From the NCBI RefSeq assembly GCF_021117425.1, contig NZ_CP088298.1:1-64000 (forward strand): a stretch of DNA of 64,000 bases. Direction: 5' to 3'. Positions 11,820-20,614 of the stretch are shown here, piece after piece; the first letter of the stretch is position 1; each line of letters starts with the position of its first letter. The position numbers and the translations under genes were made by a program. The notes under the pieces were generated by a model. It did no database searches. It was not told the origin of the DNA and saw only the letters and a list, made by a program, of their open reading frames with translations. This DNA comes from Brevibacterium zhoupengii (lineage in GTDB: Bacteria > Actinomycetota > Actinomycetes > Actinomycetales > Brevibacteriaceae).

Positions 11820-12076
11820 GGTCGAATGCTGTTCCTCGCCGGCAACCCAGATATGCGTCGCTCTCAGCGTCGTAAGCAGGGAGGGTCCGGTCGCCGTTTC
11901 AGTTCTGCAGACGGGCAACGAGGACCACAAGAGAGTTGAATCACGATACCGTCAGATTGAGGTTTTCCCCACCGACAATTCCACGCCGACGGAATAAGCT
12001 GAAGTGTATTCTCGTTGACCCCTTTGTCTGCACGCACAGTTGGCTGCTGTGAGCAGTTTCCCGCCCAGTCCGGGCG

Positions 12077-13621
12077 ATGACAGACCTTTTCGATCGGAGC
12101 ACCTCTTTGTCCAGCGACACCTCCCACTCACGTGCGAACGACTCACAGGCTGACTCGATCGATCCCGCCGGAATGCGGGTGATCTGGCTGCTCCTGGTGG
12201 CCGCCTTCGTCGCGATCCTCAACGAAACGACGATGGCCATTGCAATCCCAGAACTCAACGCTTCGCTGGGGATTCCTCCAGAGCTCGGCCAGTGGCTGAC
12301 CAGTGCATTCATGCTCACCATGGCCGTCGTCATCCCGACGACCGGATTCCTCCTGCAGCGTTTCAGCACCCGCCAGATCTTCCTGGCGGCGATGATCCTG
12401 TTCTCCGCAGGCACCCTGATCTGCCTCGTGGCTCCCGGATTCGCCGTCCTGCTCGTCGGACGCGTCGTCCAGGCGGCCGGCACCGGCATCATGATGCCCC
12501 TGCTGATGACGACGATGATGAATGTCGTCCCTGCCCACTCGCGCGGTCGCATGATGGGTCGAGTCGGCCTCGTCATCTCCCTCGCACCGGCAATCGGTCC
12601 GACGATGTCGGGCATCGTGCTCGACTCCCTCGGGTGGCGCTGGCTCTTCGCCATCGTCCTGCCGATCGCCCTGATTGCACTCGGCCTCGGCGCGAAGTGG
12701 ATGACCAACCTCGGTGAGAGCACCCACGCACCGATCGACTACGTCTCCATCGTGCTCTCCGTCTTCGCCTTCGGCGGCATCGTCTTCGGCCTCAGTCAGT
12801 TCGGCGGAGGACATGGCGGCGACGCCGGAGGAAGCTCCTCAACCGGCTTCGCATGGACTGCGATCGCCGCCGGACTGGTCTTCCTCGCCCTCTTCGCCTG
12901 GCGACAGCTGGTGCTGCAGAAGGAGGATCGGGCACTGCTCGACCTGCGAGTCTTCTCCGCGAAGAACTACGTCATCGCCGTCATCATCATGGCCGTCGTC
13001 TCACTGGCCATGTTCGGCACCTTCTCCCTGCTCCCGCTGTACCTGCAGAACGTCGCCGGACTCAACGCCACCCAGTCGGGTCTCGTCCTGCTGCCGGGAT
13101 CCATCCTCATGGGCGTCCTTGCTCCCGTCATGGGCCGCATCTACGACGCACGAGGACCCAAGACTCTCCTGGTCCCAGGGTCGATCATGATCGCCGCGTC
13201 GATGTTCTCCTACTCCATGGTCGGCATCGGCACACCCACGTGGGTGCTCGTCGTCATCCAGACCGTCATGTCGCTGGGACTGGCCGCGTCGTTCACACCT
13301 CTGTTCTCAGCCTCGCTGGGTTCGTTGGAGCGCAAGCTGTACTCGCATGGTTCCGCGGCCCTCAACACCATGCAGCAGGTAGCCGGAGCGGCCGGAACAG
13401 CGCTGCTCATCTCCATCTACTCCTCTGCCCTGCATTCGGGTGAGGCGGCAGGCCGTTCCGTGGCGGAGTCCGGTCAGCCTGGAGCACACAACGCGTTCCT
13501 CCTGGCAGCAATCATCGCTCTCGTGCCCGTGGTGCTCTCGTTCTTCATCAAGAAGCCCGAAGACCAGGAAGATGCCCCCGCCGAGGTGGTCGACCTGGCC
13601 CCGAAGTCACCCGCCGAGTGA
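12077..13621 (+). CDS. MFS drug exporter, DHA2 (EmrB/QacA-LmrB) type
   Basis: A 514-residue membrane protein with about 14 predicted helices, as expected for the DHA2 proton-driven multidrug exporters. The N-terminal 30 residues are hydrophilic; helix 1 begins at MRVIWLLLVAAF. The motif NETTMAIAIPELNASL near helix 1 and the motif-C-like LAPAIGPTMSGIVLDSLGWRWLF in helix 5 are typical of LmrB/EmrB members. The C-terminus is charged. The start ATG 12077 lacks an obvious Shine-Dalgarno, so the true start could be a little downstream. Substrate cannot be told. It stands alone, without an adjacent regulator. Confidence 0.85.
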   Translation: MTDLFDRSTSLSSDTSHSRANDSQADSIDPAGMRVIWLLLVAAFVAILNETTMAIAIPELNASLGIPPELGQWLTSAFMLTMAVVIPTTGFLLQRFSTRQIFLAAMILFSAGTLICLVAPGFAVLLVGRVVQAAGTGIMMPLLMTTMMNVVPAHSRGRMMGRVGLVISLAPAIGPTMSGIVLDSLGWRWLFAIVLPIALIALGLGAKWMTNLGESTHAPIDYVSIVLSVFAFGGIVFGLSQFGGGHGGDAGGSSSTGFAWTAIAAGLVFLALFAWRQLVLQKEDRALLDLRVFSAKNYVIAVIIMAVVSLAMFGTFSLLPLYLQNVAGLNATQSGLVLLPGSILMGVLAPVMGRIYDARGPKTLLVPGSIMIAASMFSYSMVGIGTPTWVLVVIQTVMSLGLAASFTPLFSASLGSLERKLYSHGSAALNTMQQVAGAAGTALLISIYSSALHSGEAAGRSVAESGQPGAHNAFLLAAIIALVPVVLSFFIKKPEDQEDAPAEVVDLAPKSPAE

Positions 13622-13636
13622 TCTGAGGGACAGTGG

Positions 13637-13673
13637 GCCCCGGGTGTGCACCGTGAACTGGTGCACCCCGGGG
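13637..13673 (+). terminator. Terminator after the DHA2 transporter
   Basis: A GC-rich hairpin with inner stem TGCACC/GGTGCA and outer GCCCCGGG/CCCCGGGGC (one bulge), followed by TTTCTG. It lies 15 bases after the stop codon. Confidence 0.7.
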
Positions 13674-13766
13674 CTTTCTGCAACTCTGGACCTCGAGTAC
13701 ATCGGGTCTTGGGATGGCTCAGGGTCTTGATGACTCAGCCCGTGACCGTGCTGTGGCGAACCGGTT

Positions 13767-15008
13767 TCAGACCGAGTGTCCGGTCGGTGCCGTCAGCGTC
13801 CCCGAGATGCCGTCATCTGCATCGTCGGAGTTCCCCTGCGTCTGCGAAGCGCGCCGCAGTTCTCCACCGCGTGCCAAGGCGCCGATGAGGAAGACGATGA
13901 GGCCGGCGACGGTGACCAGGGAACCGGCCCACAGCGGAGACGAGTAGCCGAGGCCGGCGGCGATGGTGAGCCCGCCGATCCACGCGCCGAAGGCATTGCC
14001 CACGTTGAACGCTGCGATGTTCGCTCCTGAGCCCAAGGTCGGGGTGGCCTGAGAATGGCGCATGATGCGCATCTGCATCGCGGGCACCGTGGCGAACCCG
14101 AACCCGCCCATGAAGATCAGAGCGATGATCGTGGCGACCTTGCTGTCGGCGAGCTGCGAGAACACCGCGAGGATGATCACGAGCCCGCTGAGCAGAACGA
14201 GCAGTGTCCGCCCGAGGTTCCTGTCAGCAGCTTTGCCGCCGAGGATGTTGCCGATGAAGAGTCCGACTCCGAACAGGACCAGCAGCCATGGCACGGTGGA
14301 ACTGGCGAACCCGGTCACCCCGGTGAGAGTGAATGCCATGTAGCTGAAGGCGCCGAACATGCCGCCATAGCCGAGGATTGTGATGAGTATCGAAGCCCAG
14401 ACCTGTCCGGATGTGAAGATGCGGAACTCGCTGAGGATGTTTCCGGTCGACTTCGCCTGTGCAGCTGCGGCTGGGATGAGGGCAACGATCCCGATGAGGG
14501 CGATGACGCCGATGATGCTGATGGCCCAGAAGGTCGAGCGCCATCCCGCGGCCTGGCCGAGGAACGTTCCCAGGGGAACGCCGAGGACGTTGGCCGTGGT
14601 GAGGCCCGCGAACATCATCGAGATGGCCGCCGCCTGACGGTTGGGCGCGACAAGTCCGGCCGCGACGACAGAGCCGATGCCGAAGAAGGCACCGTGACAG
14701 AGTGCAGCGATGATCCGCCCGAGCATCATGAGTTCGTAGCTGGGTGCGAGGGCGGAGAGCGCATTGCCGATGATGAAGAGGACCATGAGTCCGATGAGGG
14801 CGGTCTTGCGGTTGACCCGGGTCAGCGCCACCGTGATGAGGATGGCACCGACGGCGACAGCGAGGGCATATCCCGAGATCAGATAGCCGGCGACGGTCTC
14901 GGTGACGCCGAAGTCAGCTGCAACTTCGGGCAGCAGGCCCATGATGACGAACTCTGTGAGTCCGATTCCGAACCCGCCGATGGCGAGAGCGAGAAGTGCG
15001 AGTGGCAT
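13767..15008 (-). CDS. MFS transporter, DHA1 (AraJ/arabinose-efflux-like)
   Basis: A 413-residue, 12-helix efflux protein. The start ATG 15008 is chosen over longer upstream reading because AAGGAG lies 9 bases before it and the protein then begins MPLALLALAIGGFGIGLTEF, the standard DHA1 helix 1. Helix 5 has LGVPLGTFLGQAAGWRSTFW, matching motif C of exporters. The cytoplasmic C-terminus is short. It is divergent from a MarR regulator at 15172 across a 163-base region with inverted repeats, a common exporter/repressor pairing. Substrate unknown. Confidence 0.87.
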   Translation of the reverse strand: MPLALLALAIGGFGIGLTEFVIMGLLPEVAADFGVTETVAGYLISGYALAVAVGAILITVALTRVNRKTALIGLMVLFIIGNALSALAPSYELMMLGRIIAALCHGAFFGIGSVVAAGLVAPNRQAAAISMMFAGLTTANVLGVPLGTFLGQAAGWRSTFWAISIIGVIALIGIVALIPAAAAQAKSTGNILSEFRIFTSGQVWASILITILGYGGMFGAFSYMAFTLTGVTGFASSTVPWLLVLFGVGLFIGNILGGKAADRNLGRTLLVLLSGLVIILAVFSQLADSKVATIIALIFMGGFGFATVPAMQMRIMRHSQATPTLGSGANIAAFNVGNAFGAWIGGLTIAAGLGYSSPLWAGSLVTVAGLIVFLIGALARGGELRRASQTQGNSDDADDGISGTLTAPTGHSV

Positions 15009-15079
15009 GGTGTGTATCTCCTTTTGCGTCAGGACGGCGGACCACCTCGGCGCGTGTGCAATAGAAGGCGTATGCAGTA

Positions 15080-15131
15080 GTTGCAAACGCAACGATATAA
15101 ATACTTGCACACGCGGTCTATCGGCGCAAGT
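15080..15131. promoter_or_regulatory. Candidate MarR operators between exporter and regulator
   Basis: GTTGCAAACGCAAC (15080-15093) has 5-bp inverted arms, and ACTTGC (15103-15108)/GCAAGT (15126-15131) forms a wider dyad. All share a TTGC/GCAA half-site. Position between the divergent genes suggests binding by the MarR protein; not proven. Confidence 0.45.
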
Positions 15132-15171
15132 GGTGTATTCTGTGATGAAGACGATTGTGAGGGAGAGACAC

Positions 15172-15621
15172 ATGGGCATCAGGGATGACGCAGTCGAGAT
15201 CCGGTCTCGTGGCTGGCGCACTCTTGCGGCTCTGCACGCATTGATCGAGACTGAATTGGAGCGTTCACTCCAGCGCGAGCATCAGCTTTCGGTCGTTGAA
15301 TTCACCGTCCTGGATGCACTCAGCCGGCAAGACGGCTGGCACATGCGCATGCGGCAGCTGGCCCGAGCAGCCGCACTGTCGAGCAGTGCCACGACGCGTC
15401 TTGTCACCCGTCTGGAGGACCGCGGACTGCTGACGAGGATCCTCTGCGATGACGACCGTCGGGGCATCTACACTGAACTCACCGATGCTGGATGGAAGCT
15501 GTTCGAAGCTGCCCGACCAACACATGATCAAGTCCTGGAAGCTGCGCTTTCCGAGGCCGGCGAAGTCCCGGAACTCGGGCCCCTGGTCAACGCTCTGCAT
15601 TCCGAGGTGGTCCAGGCTTAG
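15172..15621 (+). CDS. MarR family transcriptional regulator
   Basis: A 149-residue winged-helix regulator. ATG 15172 has AGGGAG (15160-15165) at good spacing; an in-frame ATG at 15145 would add nine residues. The helix-turn-helix spans roughly 45-95 with VVEFTVLDALS, MRMRQLARAAALSSSATTRLVTRLEDRGLL and the wing CDDDRRGIYTELTDAG. It is divergent from the DHA1 exporter and probably represses both genes until a small ligand binds. Confidence 0.9.
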   Translation: MGIRDDAVEIRSRGWRTLAALHALIETELERSLQREHQLSVVEFTVLDALSRQDGWHMRMRQLARAAALSSSATTRLVTRLEDRGLLTRILCDDDRRGIYTELTDAGWKLFEAARPTHDQVLEAALSEAGEVPELGPLVNALHSEVVQA

Positions 15622-15722
15622 GTTTCGCGTGTGGATCCTGGGGTCGACGCGACACGGCGCTGTAGTCAGGGTGGGCGTGCGGGAGTAATGTGTCTGCCAC
15701 AGTTCGGACTGAGGAAGGACTC

Positions 15723-16304
15723 ATGGACACTCAGATCCTCCCCGCCACAGCAGAGCGCTTCGCTGACGTCGAGACGATGCTCGGGCCCAAGCGCGGCCCC
15801 GATGCCATCGCCTGCTGGTGTCTGACTTATCGGCTCGGCAGCAGAGCATCAGGCAAGCTCGATGCCGCCGCGAGGAAGGCTGCCGTTCACGATCTGTGCT
15901 CCCATTCGCCGTCACCGGGGATTCTTGCCTATCTCGAGGATGAGGTCGTCGGCTGGTCTTCGGTGGCTCCCCGCTCACAGGTTGCGGAACTGGCCGATGC
16001 TGCGACGTATCCGAGAGTCGATGATGTCGAACCGTGGTCGATCTTCTGTCTGCGCACCCGCGGAGGGAAGCGACGGCAAGGAATCGGGCAGCAGGTTCTG
16101 CGGGGAGCCATCGATTTCGCTTGGGACAACGGCGCCGAGGTGATCGAGGCATATCCCTTGGATACGACGGAGAAGACAGCGCCGATCTTCACCTACCCCG
16201 GGCTGCGTTCGATGTTCGAGAAGGAGGGTTTCACGAAGGTCGCGGACACCGAGTCCGTGATCGGCGGTGCCAGGCGTGTGGTGATGCGCTTGGAGTCCGC
16301 GTGA
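15723..16304 (+). CDS. GNAT family N-acetyltransferase
   Basis: A 193-residue acetyl-CoA dependent transferase. ATG 15723 follows GAGGAAGGA. The N-terminal part has a CWCLTY motif seen in one GNAT subgroup; the central GWSSVAPRSQVAEL strand precedes the CoA-binding loop RGGKRRQGIGQQVL (about residues 115-128), a good Q/RxxGxG/A match. The C-terminal VEAYPLDTT-like strand and MFEKEGFTKVA complete the fold. Substrate unknown. A tRNA-Ala follows. Confidence 0.85.
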   Translation: MDTQILPATAERFADVETMLGPKRGPDAIACWCLTYRLGSRASGKLDAAARKAAVHDLCSHSPSPGILAYLEDEVVGWSSVAPRSQVAELADAATYPRVDDVEPWSIFCLRTRGGKRRQGIGQQVLRGAIDFAWDNGAEVIEAYPLDTTEKTAPIFTYPGLRSMFEKEGFTKVADTESVIGGARRVVMRLESA

Positions 16305-16375
16305 GCAGCGGATCCCTCACTCACCCCTGCGATTGCGCAGTCAGTGTATGAGCGGGTAATATCGGCCTGTACTCC

Positions 16376-16448
16376 GGGGGTATGGCGCAATTGGTAGCGC
16401 ACCTGCTTTGCAAGCAGGGGGTTAGGGGTTCGAGTCCCCTTACCTCCA
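16376..16448 (+). tRNA. tRNA-Ala (TGC), copy 2
   Basis: The 73-base body is identical to the copy at 11226-11298, including the TGC anticodon. Here CCA is not encoded (the next bases are CTC). Flanking bases on both sides differ from copy 1, so the duplication covers just the tRNA. Confidence 0.96.
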
Positions 16449-16481
16449 CTCGAGAAGCTATTGAGACAGCACTCGTAAAAG

Positions 16482-16524
16482 AAGATCCCGCCGACAGCGA
16501 TATGGACGCTGTCGGCGGGATCTT
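16482..16524. terminator. Bidirectional terminator between tRNA-Ala and aldehyde dehydrogenase
   Basis: A perfect 18-bp stem (16482-16499 with 16507-16524) with a 7-base loop, followed by TGTTTCTC on the plus strand and preceded by A-rich sequence (TAAAAG) that gives a T-run on the minus strand. It can end both the tRNA and the convergent gene. Confidence 0.8.
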
Positions 16525-16548
16525 TGTTTCTCTATGCGTGTCTCAGGT

Positions 16549-17922
16549 TCAGGCGTGAACGCGGATGAGGTGTTCGTTGGTGAACGCCTGGAAGGCCCAC
16601 TGGGCGTTCTCGCGGCCGTAGCCCGAGCGGTTGATGCCGCCGAACGGGTACTCCGGTCCCGACTCCATGTGTCCGTTGATGAGAGTCATTCCGGCGTTGA
16701 TCTTGGCACCGAATTCCTCTCCCTTTTCGAGGTCATCGGTCCACACCGAGCTCATGAGACCGTATTCGGTGTCATTGGCCAGACGCAGAGCATCCTCTTC
16801 GTCCTTGGCCCGGTAGATCATGACTGCGGGTCCGAAGAGCTCATTGCAGCCGAGGTCCGACTTCGGGTCGATGTCGGAGATCACTGCAGGCGACATGAAC
16901 CAACCCGGACGGTCGAGCTTCTTGCCGCCGGTGTGCAGAGTGGCACCATCGGAGACAGCCTTGTCGATCATGGCGACGACCTCATCGAGTGCGCCCTCGG
17001 AGGAGACCGGTCCCATGCCGACATCCGGGTCGTCGAAGGTCGAGACCTTCGTCGCCTCGGCGGCCTTGACGGCCTCGGCGAGGAACTCGTCGTAGAGATC
17101 ATCGACGACGATCATGCGCTTCGGCGAGGTGCAGACCTGACCGGCGTTCGCCAGGCGCAGTCCGACGAGCTTCTGGGCCAGTGCCGGCACGTCCTTCGAG
17201 TCGAGGACGACGGCGGGGTCATTGCCGCCGAGTTCGAGGACGGCACGCTTGTAGTACTTGGCGGCGATTGAGGCCACGGAGGCACCGGCACCCTCGGACC
17301 CGGTGAGCGAGAAGCCCTTGACGCGGAAGTCCTTGAGGACCTCCTCGGCGTGGGAGCTGTCGAGGTAGATGTTCTGGTACACGCCCTTGGGCAGACCCGC
17401 CTCGGTGAGGAGATCTTCGAAGTACTGTGAGGACTTCGGGCAGATGGAGGCCTGCTTCATGATGATCGAGTTGCCGACCATGAGGTTGGGCAGCACGAAG
17501 CGAGCGATCTGGTTGTAGGGGAAGTTCCAGGGCATGATGCCCAGCAGCACGCCCAGCGGCTGGTGGCGCACGTAGCTGCTGGCCGCACCTGCGGCAGCCA
17601 GATGTGTGGGAGCCAGGTGGGTGGCGGCGTTGTCGGCCATCCAGCGGGCTGTGCGGGCGACCTTGTCGACCTCGCCGAGTCCCTGCTTCTTGATCTTGCC
17701 CATCTCACGGCCGATGATGTCGGTCATCTCGTCGGCATTGGCATCGACGAGGTCGGCGAACTTCCGCAGGATCGTCGCGCGCTCATGCAGCGGAGTCTCT
17801 TTCCACGACAGGTGGGCTTCGTGGGCGCGATCGATGTAACCGGGAATCTCTTCCTTGGGAACGGAGGCGAACTCCTCCTCGATCTCACCGGTATTGGCAT
17901 TTGTCACTGCGAACTTGCTCAT
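16549..17922 (-). CDS. NAD(P)-dependent aldehyde dehydrogenase (succinate-semialdehyde type)
   Basis: A 457-residue aldehyde dehydrogenase oxidising an aldehyde to its acid. ATG 17922 has GAGAGGA upstream and fits the family start MSKFAVTNANTGEIEEEFAS. Motifs: PWNFPYNQ at 131-138, nucleotide-binding Lys156, general base Glu230 in LELGGND, and catalytic Cys264 in GQVCTSPKR. The short form with GND rather than GKD resembles the GabD/SSADH-like group that lacks the first ~20 residues of longer enzymes. It is a single-gene unit between two terminator-like or intergenic stretches, so the context does not fix the substrate. Confidence 0.87.
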   Translation of the reverse strand: MSKFAVTNANTGEIEEEFASVPKEEIPGYIDRAHEAHLSWKETPLHERATILRKFADLVDANADEMTDIIGREMGKIKKQGLGEVDKVARTARWMADNAATHLAPTHLAAAGAASSYVRHQPLGVLLGIMPWNFPYNQIARFVLPNLMVGNSIIMKQASICPKSSQYFEDLLTEAGLPKGVYQNIYLDSSHAEEVLKDFRVKGFSLTGSEGAGASVASIAAKYYKRAVLELGGNDPAVVLDSKDVPALAQKLVGLRLANAGQVCTSPKRMIVVDDLYDEFLAEAVKAAEATKVSTFDDPDVGMGPVSSEGALDEVVAMIDKAVSDGATLHTGGKKLDRPGWFMSPAVISDIDPKSDLGCNELFGPAVMIYRAKDEEDALRLANDTEYGLMSSVWTDDLEKGEEFGAKINAGMTLINGHMESGPEYPFGGINRSGYGRENAQWAFQAFTNEHLIRVHA

Positions 17923-18040
17923 GAACGTCCTCTCGAGCATAGGAAACGGCGATACAGGGTCAACAAGAAGAATGACGTGCGCATTCCGCTGGGGCAAGTC
18001 GGTCTCACGCCTTGCCCACCGCTGATCCGAATCTCGGGCC

Positions 18041-19399
18041 TCAGTTCTCGGCGCGAGATGCGGAACTGGGGGCCGCCTCGGCGATGATGGTGGTCCGGGA
18101 AGAGGATTGCCTGCTGCGTTTCACGGCAAACGACAGCCCGGCAGCGACGAGGCACATGGCGGCACCGCCCCACCAGGCGTAGGTGTACTCACCGAAGGTG
18201 TCGCGGATGAGTCCGGCGCCCAAGGCCGCAGCTGCGGCACCGAGCTGATGTGCGGCGAAGACCCAGCCGAAGACGATCGTCCCCTGCTCGCCGAAGACCT
18301 CACGACACAGCGCCGAGGTGGGCGGAACCGTCGCCACCCAGTCGAGCCCGTAGATGACGATGAAGACCACCATCGACGGGTGCACGACATCGGAGAGCAG
18401 CCAGGGCAGGAGCAGAAGGCCGACGCCTCTGAACGTGTAGTAGGCCAGGAGGAGGATGCGGGGGTCGAACTTGTCGGTGAGCCAGCCGGAGAATACGGTG
18501 CCGAGGATGTCGAAGACGCCGACGACGGCGAGCAGGCCCGCAGCTGTTGTCGACGGCATTCCGTGGTCATGGGCAGACGGAATGAAGTGGATGCCGATGA
18601 GCCCGTTGGTCGTTGCCCCGCAGATGGCGAAGGCGATGGCCAGAGCCCAGAATGACCGGTGGCGTGCTGCGAAGAACAACCCGTGGATGGCACGTCGGGT
18701 GGCACCGCCGGTGAGCCGGTCGGCCGCAGCACGAGTCTCGAATGAGGACTCGGCGTCGGCCCCGTAGGGCAGCACTCCCCGATCCTCTGGGTAGTCGCGG
18801 ATGACGAACCAGACGACCGGAACTGCCACGAGAGCCGCGGCGGCGATGAGCAGCGAAGCCGGTCGCCACCCGGTGGACTCGGCGATTGCGGCCACCGGAG
18901 GTAGGAAGATGAGCTGCCCGGTGGCCGACCCGGCCGTGAGCATCCCCATGACCAATCCGCGCCGGTGCACGAACCAACGATTGGCAATGGTTGCGGCGAA
19001 GACGAGGGCCATCGAACCGGTGCCGAGGCCGATGAGCAGACCCCAGAAGACGAGAAGCTGCCAGGACGCGGTCATGATCACGCTGCCGCCGGCGCCGGCG
19101 GCGACGAGAACAAGTGCCGCGGCCACGACATGGCGGATGCCGAAGCGGTCCATCAGTGCGGCTGCGAAGGGGGCGGTGAGACCGTAGAGCACGAGATTGA
19201 TGCTCACTGCCAGCGACATCACGCTCGTCGACCACCCGAAGTCCTCGTGCAGCGGCACCATGAGCGCCCCCGGAGCCGCCCGGAATCCCGCCGCGGCGAG
19301 CAGGGCGAGGAAGGCGACGGCCGCCACCCACCAGGCCGGGTGAATGCGGCGGCGCTTGGAAACCTGTGGTCCGGTGGTGCCTCGAGGAGTGGTCGACAT
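18041..19399 (-). CDS. MFS transporter (monocarboxylate/OFA-like)
   Basis: A 452-residue, 12-helix transporter. Helix 1 has AGFRAAPGALMVPLHEDFGW, a pattern seen in the monocarboxylate porter/oxalate-formate antiporter branch; the loop after helix 2 reads AALMDRFGIRHV. The central cytoplasmic loop (about 200-240) is charged. ATG 19399 is divergent from an HxlR regulator at 19477. Direction of transport and substrate cannot be read from the sequence. Confidence 0.82.
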   Translation of the reverse strand: MSTTPRGTTGPQVSKRRRIHPAWWVAAVAFLALLAAAGFRAAPGALMVPLHEDFGWSTSVMSLAVSINLVLYGLTAPFAAALMDRFGIRHVVAAALVLVAAGAGGSVIMTASWQLLVFWGLLIGLGTGSMALVFAATIANRWFVHRRGLVMGMLTAGSATGQLIFLPPVAAIAESTGWRPASLLIAAAALVAVPVVWFVIRDYPEDRGVLPYGADAESSFETRAAADRLTGGATRRAIHGLFFAARHRSFWALAIAFAICGATTNGLIGIHFIPSAHDHGMPSTTAAGLLAVVGVFDILGTVFSGWLTDKFDPRILLLAYYTFRGVGLLLLPWLLSDVVHPSMVVFIVIYGLDWVATVPPTSALCREVFGEQGTIVFGWVFAAHQLGAAAAALGAGLIRDTFGEYTYAWWGGAAMCLVAAGLSFAVKRSRQSSSRTTIIAEAAPSSASRAEN

Positions 19400-19415
19400 C
19401 GATCCCTCACACTTT

Positions 19416-19442
19416 CTTGAAAGAAGTTATGCTTGAAGAAGT
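19416..19442. promoter_or_regulatory. Direct repeats in the MFS/HxlR divergent region
   Basis: CTTGAAAGAAGT (19416-19427) and CTTGAAGAAGT (19432-19442) are near-identical repeats 16 bases apart, with a related GCTGAAGAAAG downstream. The only 77 bases between the divergent genes hold these repeats, so they are likely binding sites for the HxlR protein. Confidence 0.45.
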
Positions 19443-19476
19443 ATAGACAGACTTCGCTGAAGAAAGGAAAGGGCTC

Positions 19477-19971
19477 ATGCCGTTGAGATCAGACTGGTCC
19501 GAGGCGCTGTGCCCCATCGGGAGATCGCTTGATGTGCTCGGCGACCCCTGGGTGCTGCTCATCGTTCGTGACGTCCTCCATGGACGCGGTCGCTTTGAGG
19601 CGCTGCGTGAGGGACTGCAGATCTCAGAAGCGGTGCTCAGCAGGCGTCTGCATGCGATGGTCGAGGCCGGTCTGCTCGAGCGGGTCGACTACCAGGACGG
19701 TGCACGCACCCGCCAGAAATACGCTGCCACCGAAGCCGCGGCCGATCTCCTGCCGATCCTCCAGCAGCTTGCGCTCTGGGGAGAGAAGCACACAGCGATG
19801 CCCGCTGCAGGCGGACATATGGCGATGATCCACGAAGTCTGCGGTGAGGAGACCACACACGGTGAAGTGTGCAGCTCGTGTGGTCAGACGCTCGTGGCCG
19901 AAGCGATGACCTGGGTGAAGCCGTGGAAGAACGTTCGCGTCACCCTCGGACCGGCGGGTTCGCTGGTTTAG
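19477..19971 (+). CDS. HxlR family transcriptional regulator
   Basis: A 164-residue winged-helix protein. The family signature is clear: CPIGRSLDVLGDPWVLLIVRDVLHGRGRFEAL at about 12-43, then ISEAVLSRRLHAMVEAGLLER. The C-terminus carries CxxxxxxxxxxCSSCGQ, four cysteines that could hold a metal. GAAAGGAAAGGG lies just before the ATG. It is divergent from the MFS gene at 18041 and probably controls it; the dihydrofolate-reductase-like gene follows after 9 bases and may be cotranscribed. Confidence 0.9.
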   Translation: MPLRSDWSEALCPIGRSLDVLGDPWVLLIVRDVLHGRGRFEALREGLQISEAVLSRRLHAMVEAGLLERVDYQDGARTRQKYAATEAAADLLPILQQLALWGEKHTAMPAAGGHMAMIHEVCGEETTHGEVCSSCGQTLVAEAMTWVKPWKNVRVTLGPAGSLV

Positions 19972-19980
19972 ACTGCGAAG

Positions 19981-20580
19981 ATGCCCGTTCAACGAAGACT
20001 GAGCTATTTCGTGGCCTCCTCCCTCGACGGCTTCATCGCAGGACCCGATGGGAGCGATCCGAGTTCCTGGTGGCCCATGACCGATGACTACCTCGACTTC
20101 ATCCGCACCGAATACCCCGAGACTCTGCCCGGTCCCGCCCGTCAGGCTTTGGGCGTCACCGACCCCGGTCATCACTTCGACACCGTGGTCGAGGGGCGTC
20201 GTTCCTTCGAAATCGGCCTGGCCGCTGGATTGCCGGATGCCTACCCTCATCTGCGCCACCTCGTGTTCTCATCGACCTTGGAGTCTCCCTCCGATTCAGA
20301 CGTCGAAATCGTCAGCGGCGATCCGATCGAGCGGATCAGGCAGCTCAAGGACGAACCGGGCAAGGGCATCTGGCTTGTCGGTGGAGGCAGACTTGCTGCG
20401 AGCCTGCGATCGGAGATCGACGAAATGATCATCAAACTCGGGCCCGTGACCCTGGGCTCGGGAATTCCACTCTGGGGTCATGATGCGGGATTCAACCAAG
20501 AGGTCTGGTCTCGGACCGAGGCCACAAGCTACCCCGGTGGAATGACCCTGCTGCGCTTCGAACGCAACCTCAACGACTGA
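19981..20580 (+). CDS. Dihydrofolate reductase/RibD C-terminal domain family protein
   Basis: A 199-residue reductase-fold protein. It opens with RLSYFVASSLDGFIAGPDGS, the standard first strand and loop of this family, and has GKGIWLVGGGRLAASLR for NADPH binding at about 130-145. Members in actinobacteria are common, usually of unknown substrate, and are not the folate enzyme FolA. It lies 9 bases after the HxlR gene, so the two are probably one transcript. Confidence 0.85.
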   Translation: MPVQRRLSYFVASSLDGFIAGPDGSDPSSWWPMTDDYLDFIRTEYPETLPGPARQALGVTDPGHHFDTVVEGRRSFEIGLAAGLPDAYPHLRHLVFSSTLESPSDSDVEIVSGDPIERIRQLKDEPGKGIWLVGGGRLAASLRSEIDEMIIKLGPVTLGSGIPLWGHDAGFNQEVWSRTEATSYPGGMTLLRFERNLND

Positions 20581-20614
20581 GAACGTCTGAGAGACGGTCG
20601 TCGGCTGAGCTGAC

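Noticed and set aside
10818-11930. 370-codon minus-strand frame spanning both first tRNAs
   Set aside because: Its C-terminal part is the antisense of tRNA-Ile, DLW-39 and tRNA-Ala (LLAKQVRYQLRHTP is the common false tRNA-antisense protein). Only the part above 11383 has coding character, and that is the pseudogene.
14055-15080. 341-codon plus-strand frame rich in Glu, Asp and Gly
   Set aside because: Antisense to the DHA1 exporter at 13767-15008; repeated GDDAED-type composition reflects hydrophobic codons read backwards.
11226-16448. Integrative element with tRNA attachment sites
   Set aside because: No integrase, excisionase or phage gene is present and the repeat is the entire tRNA, so only a duplication or possible insertion is reported.
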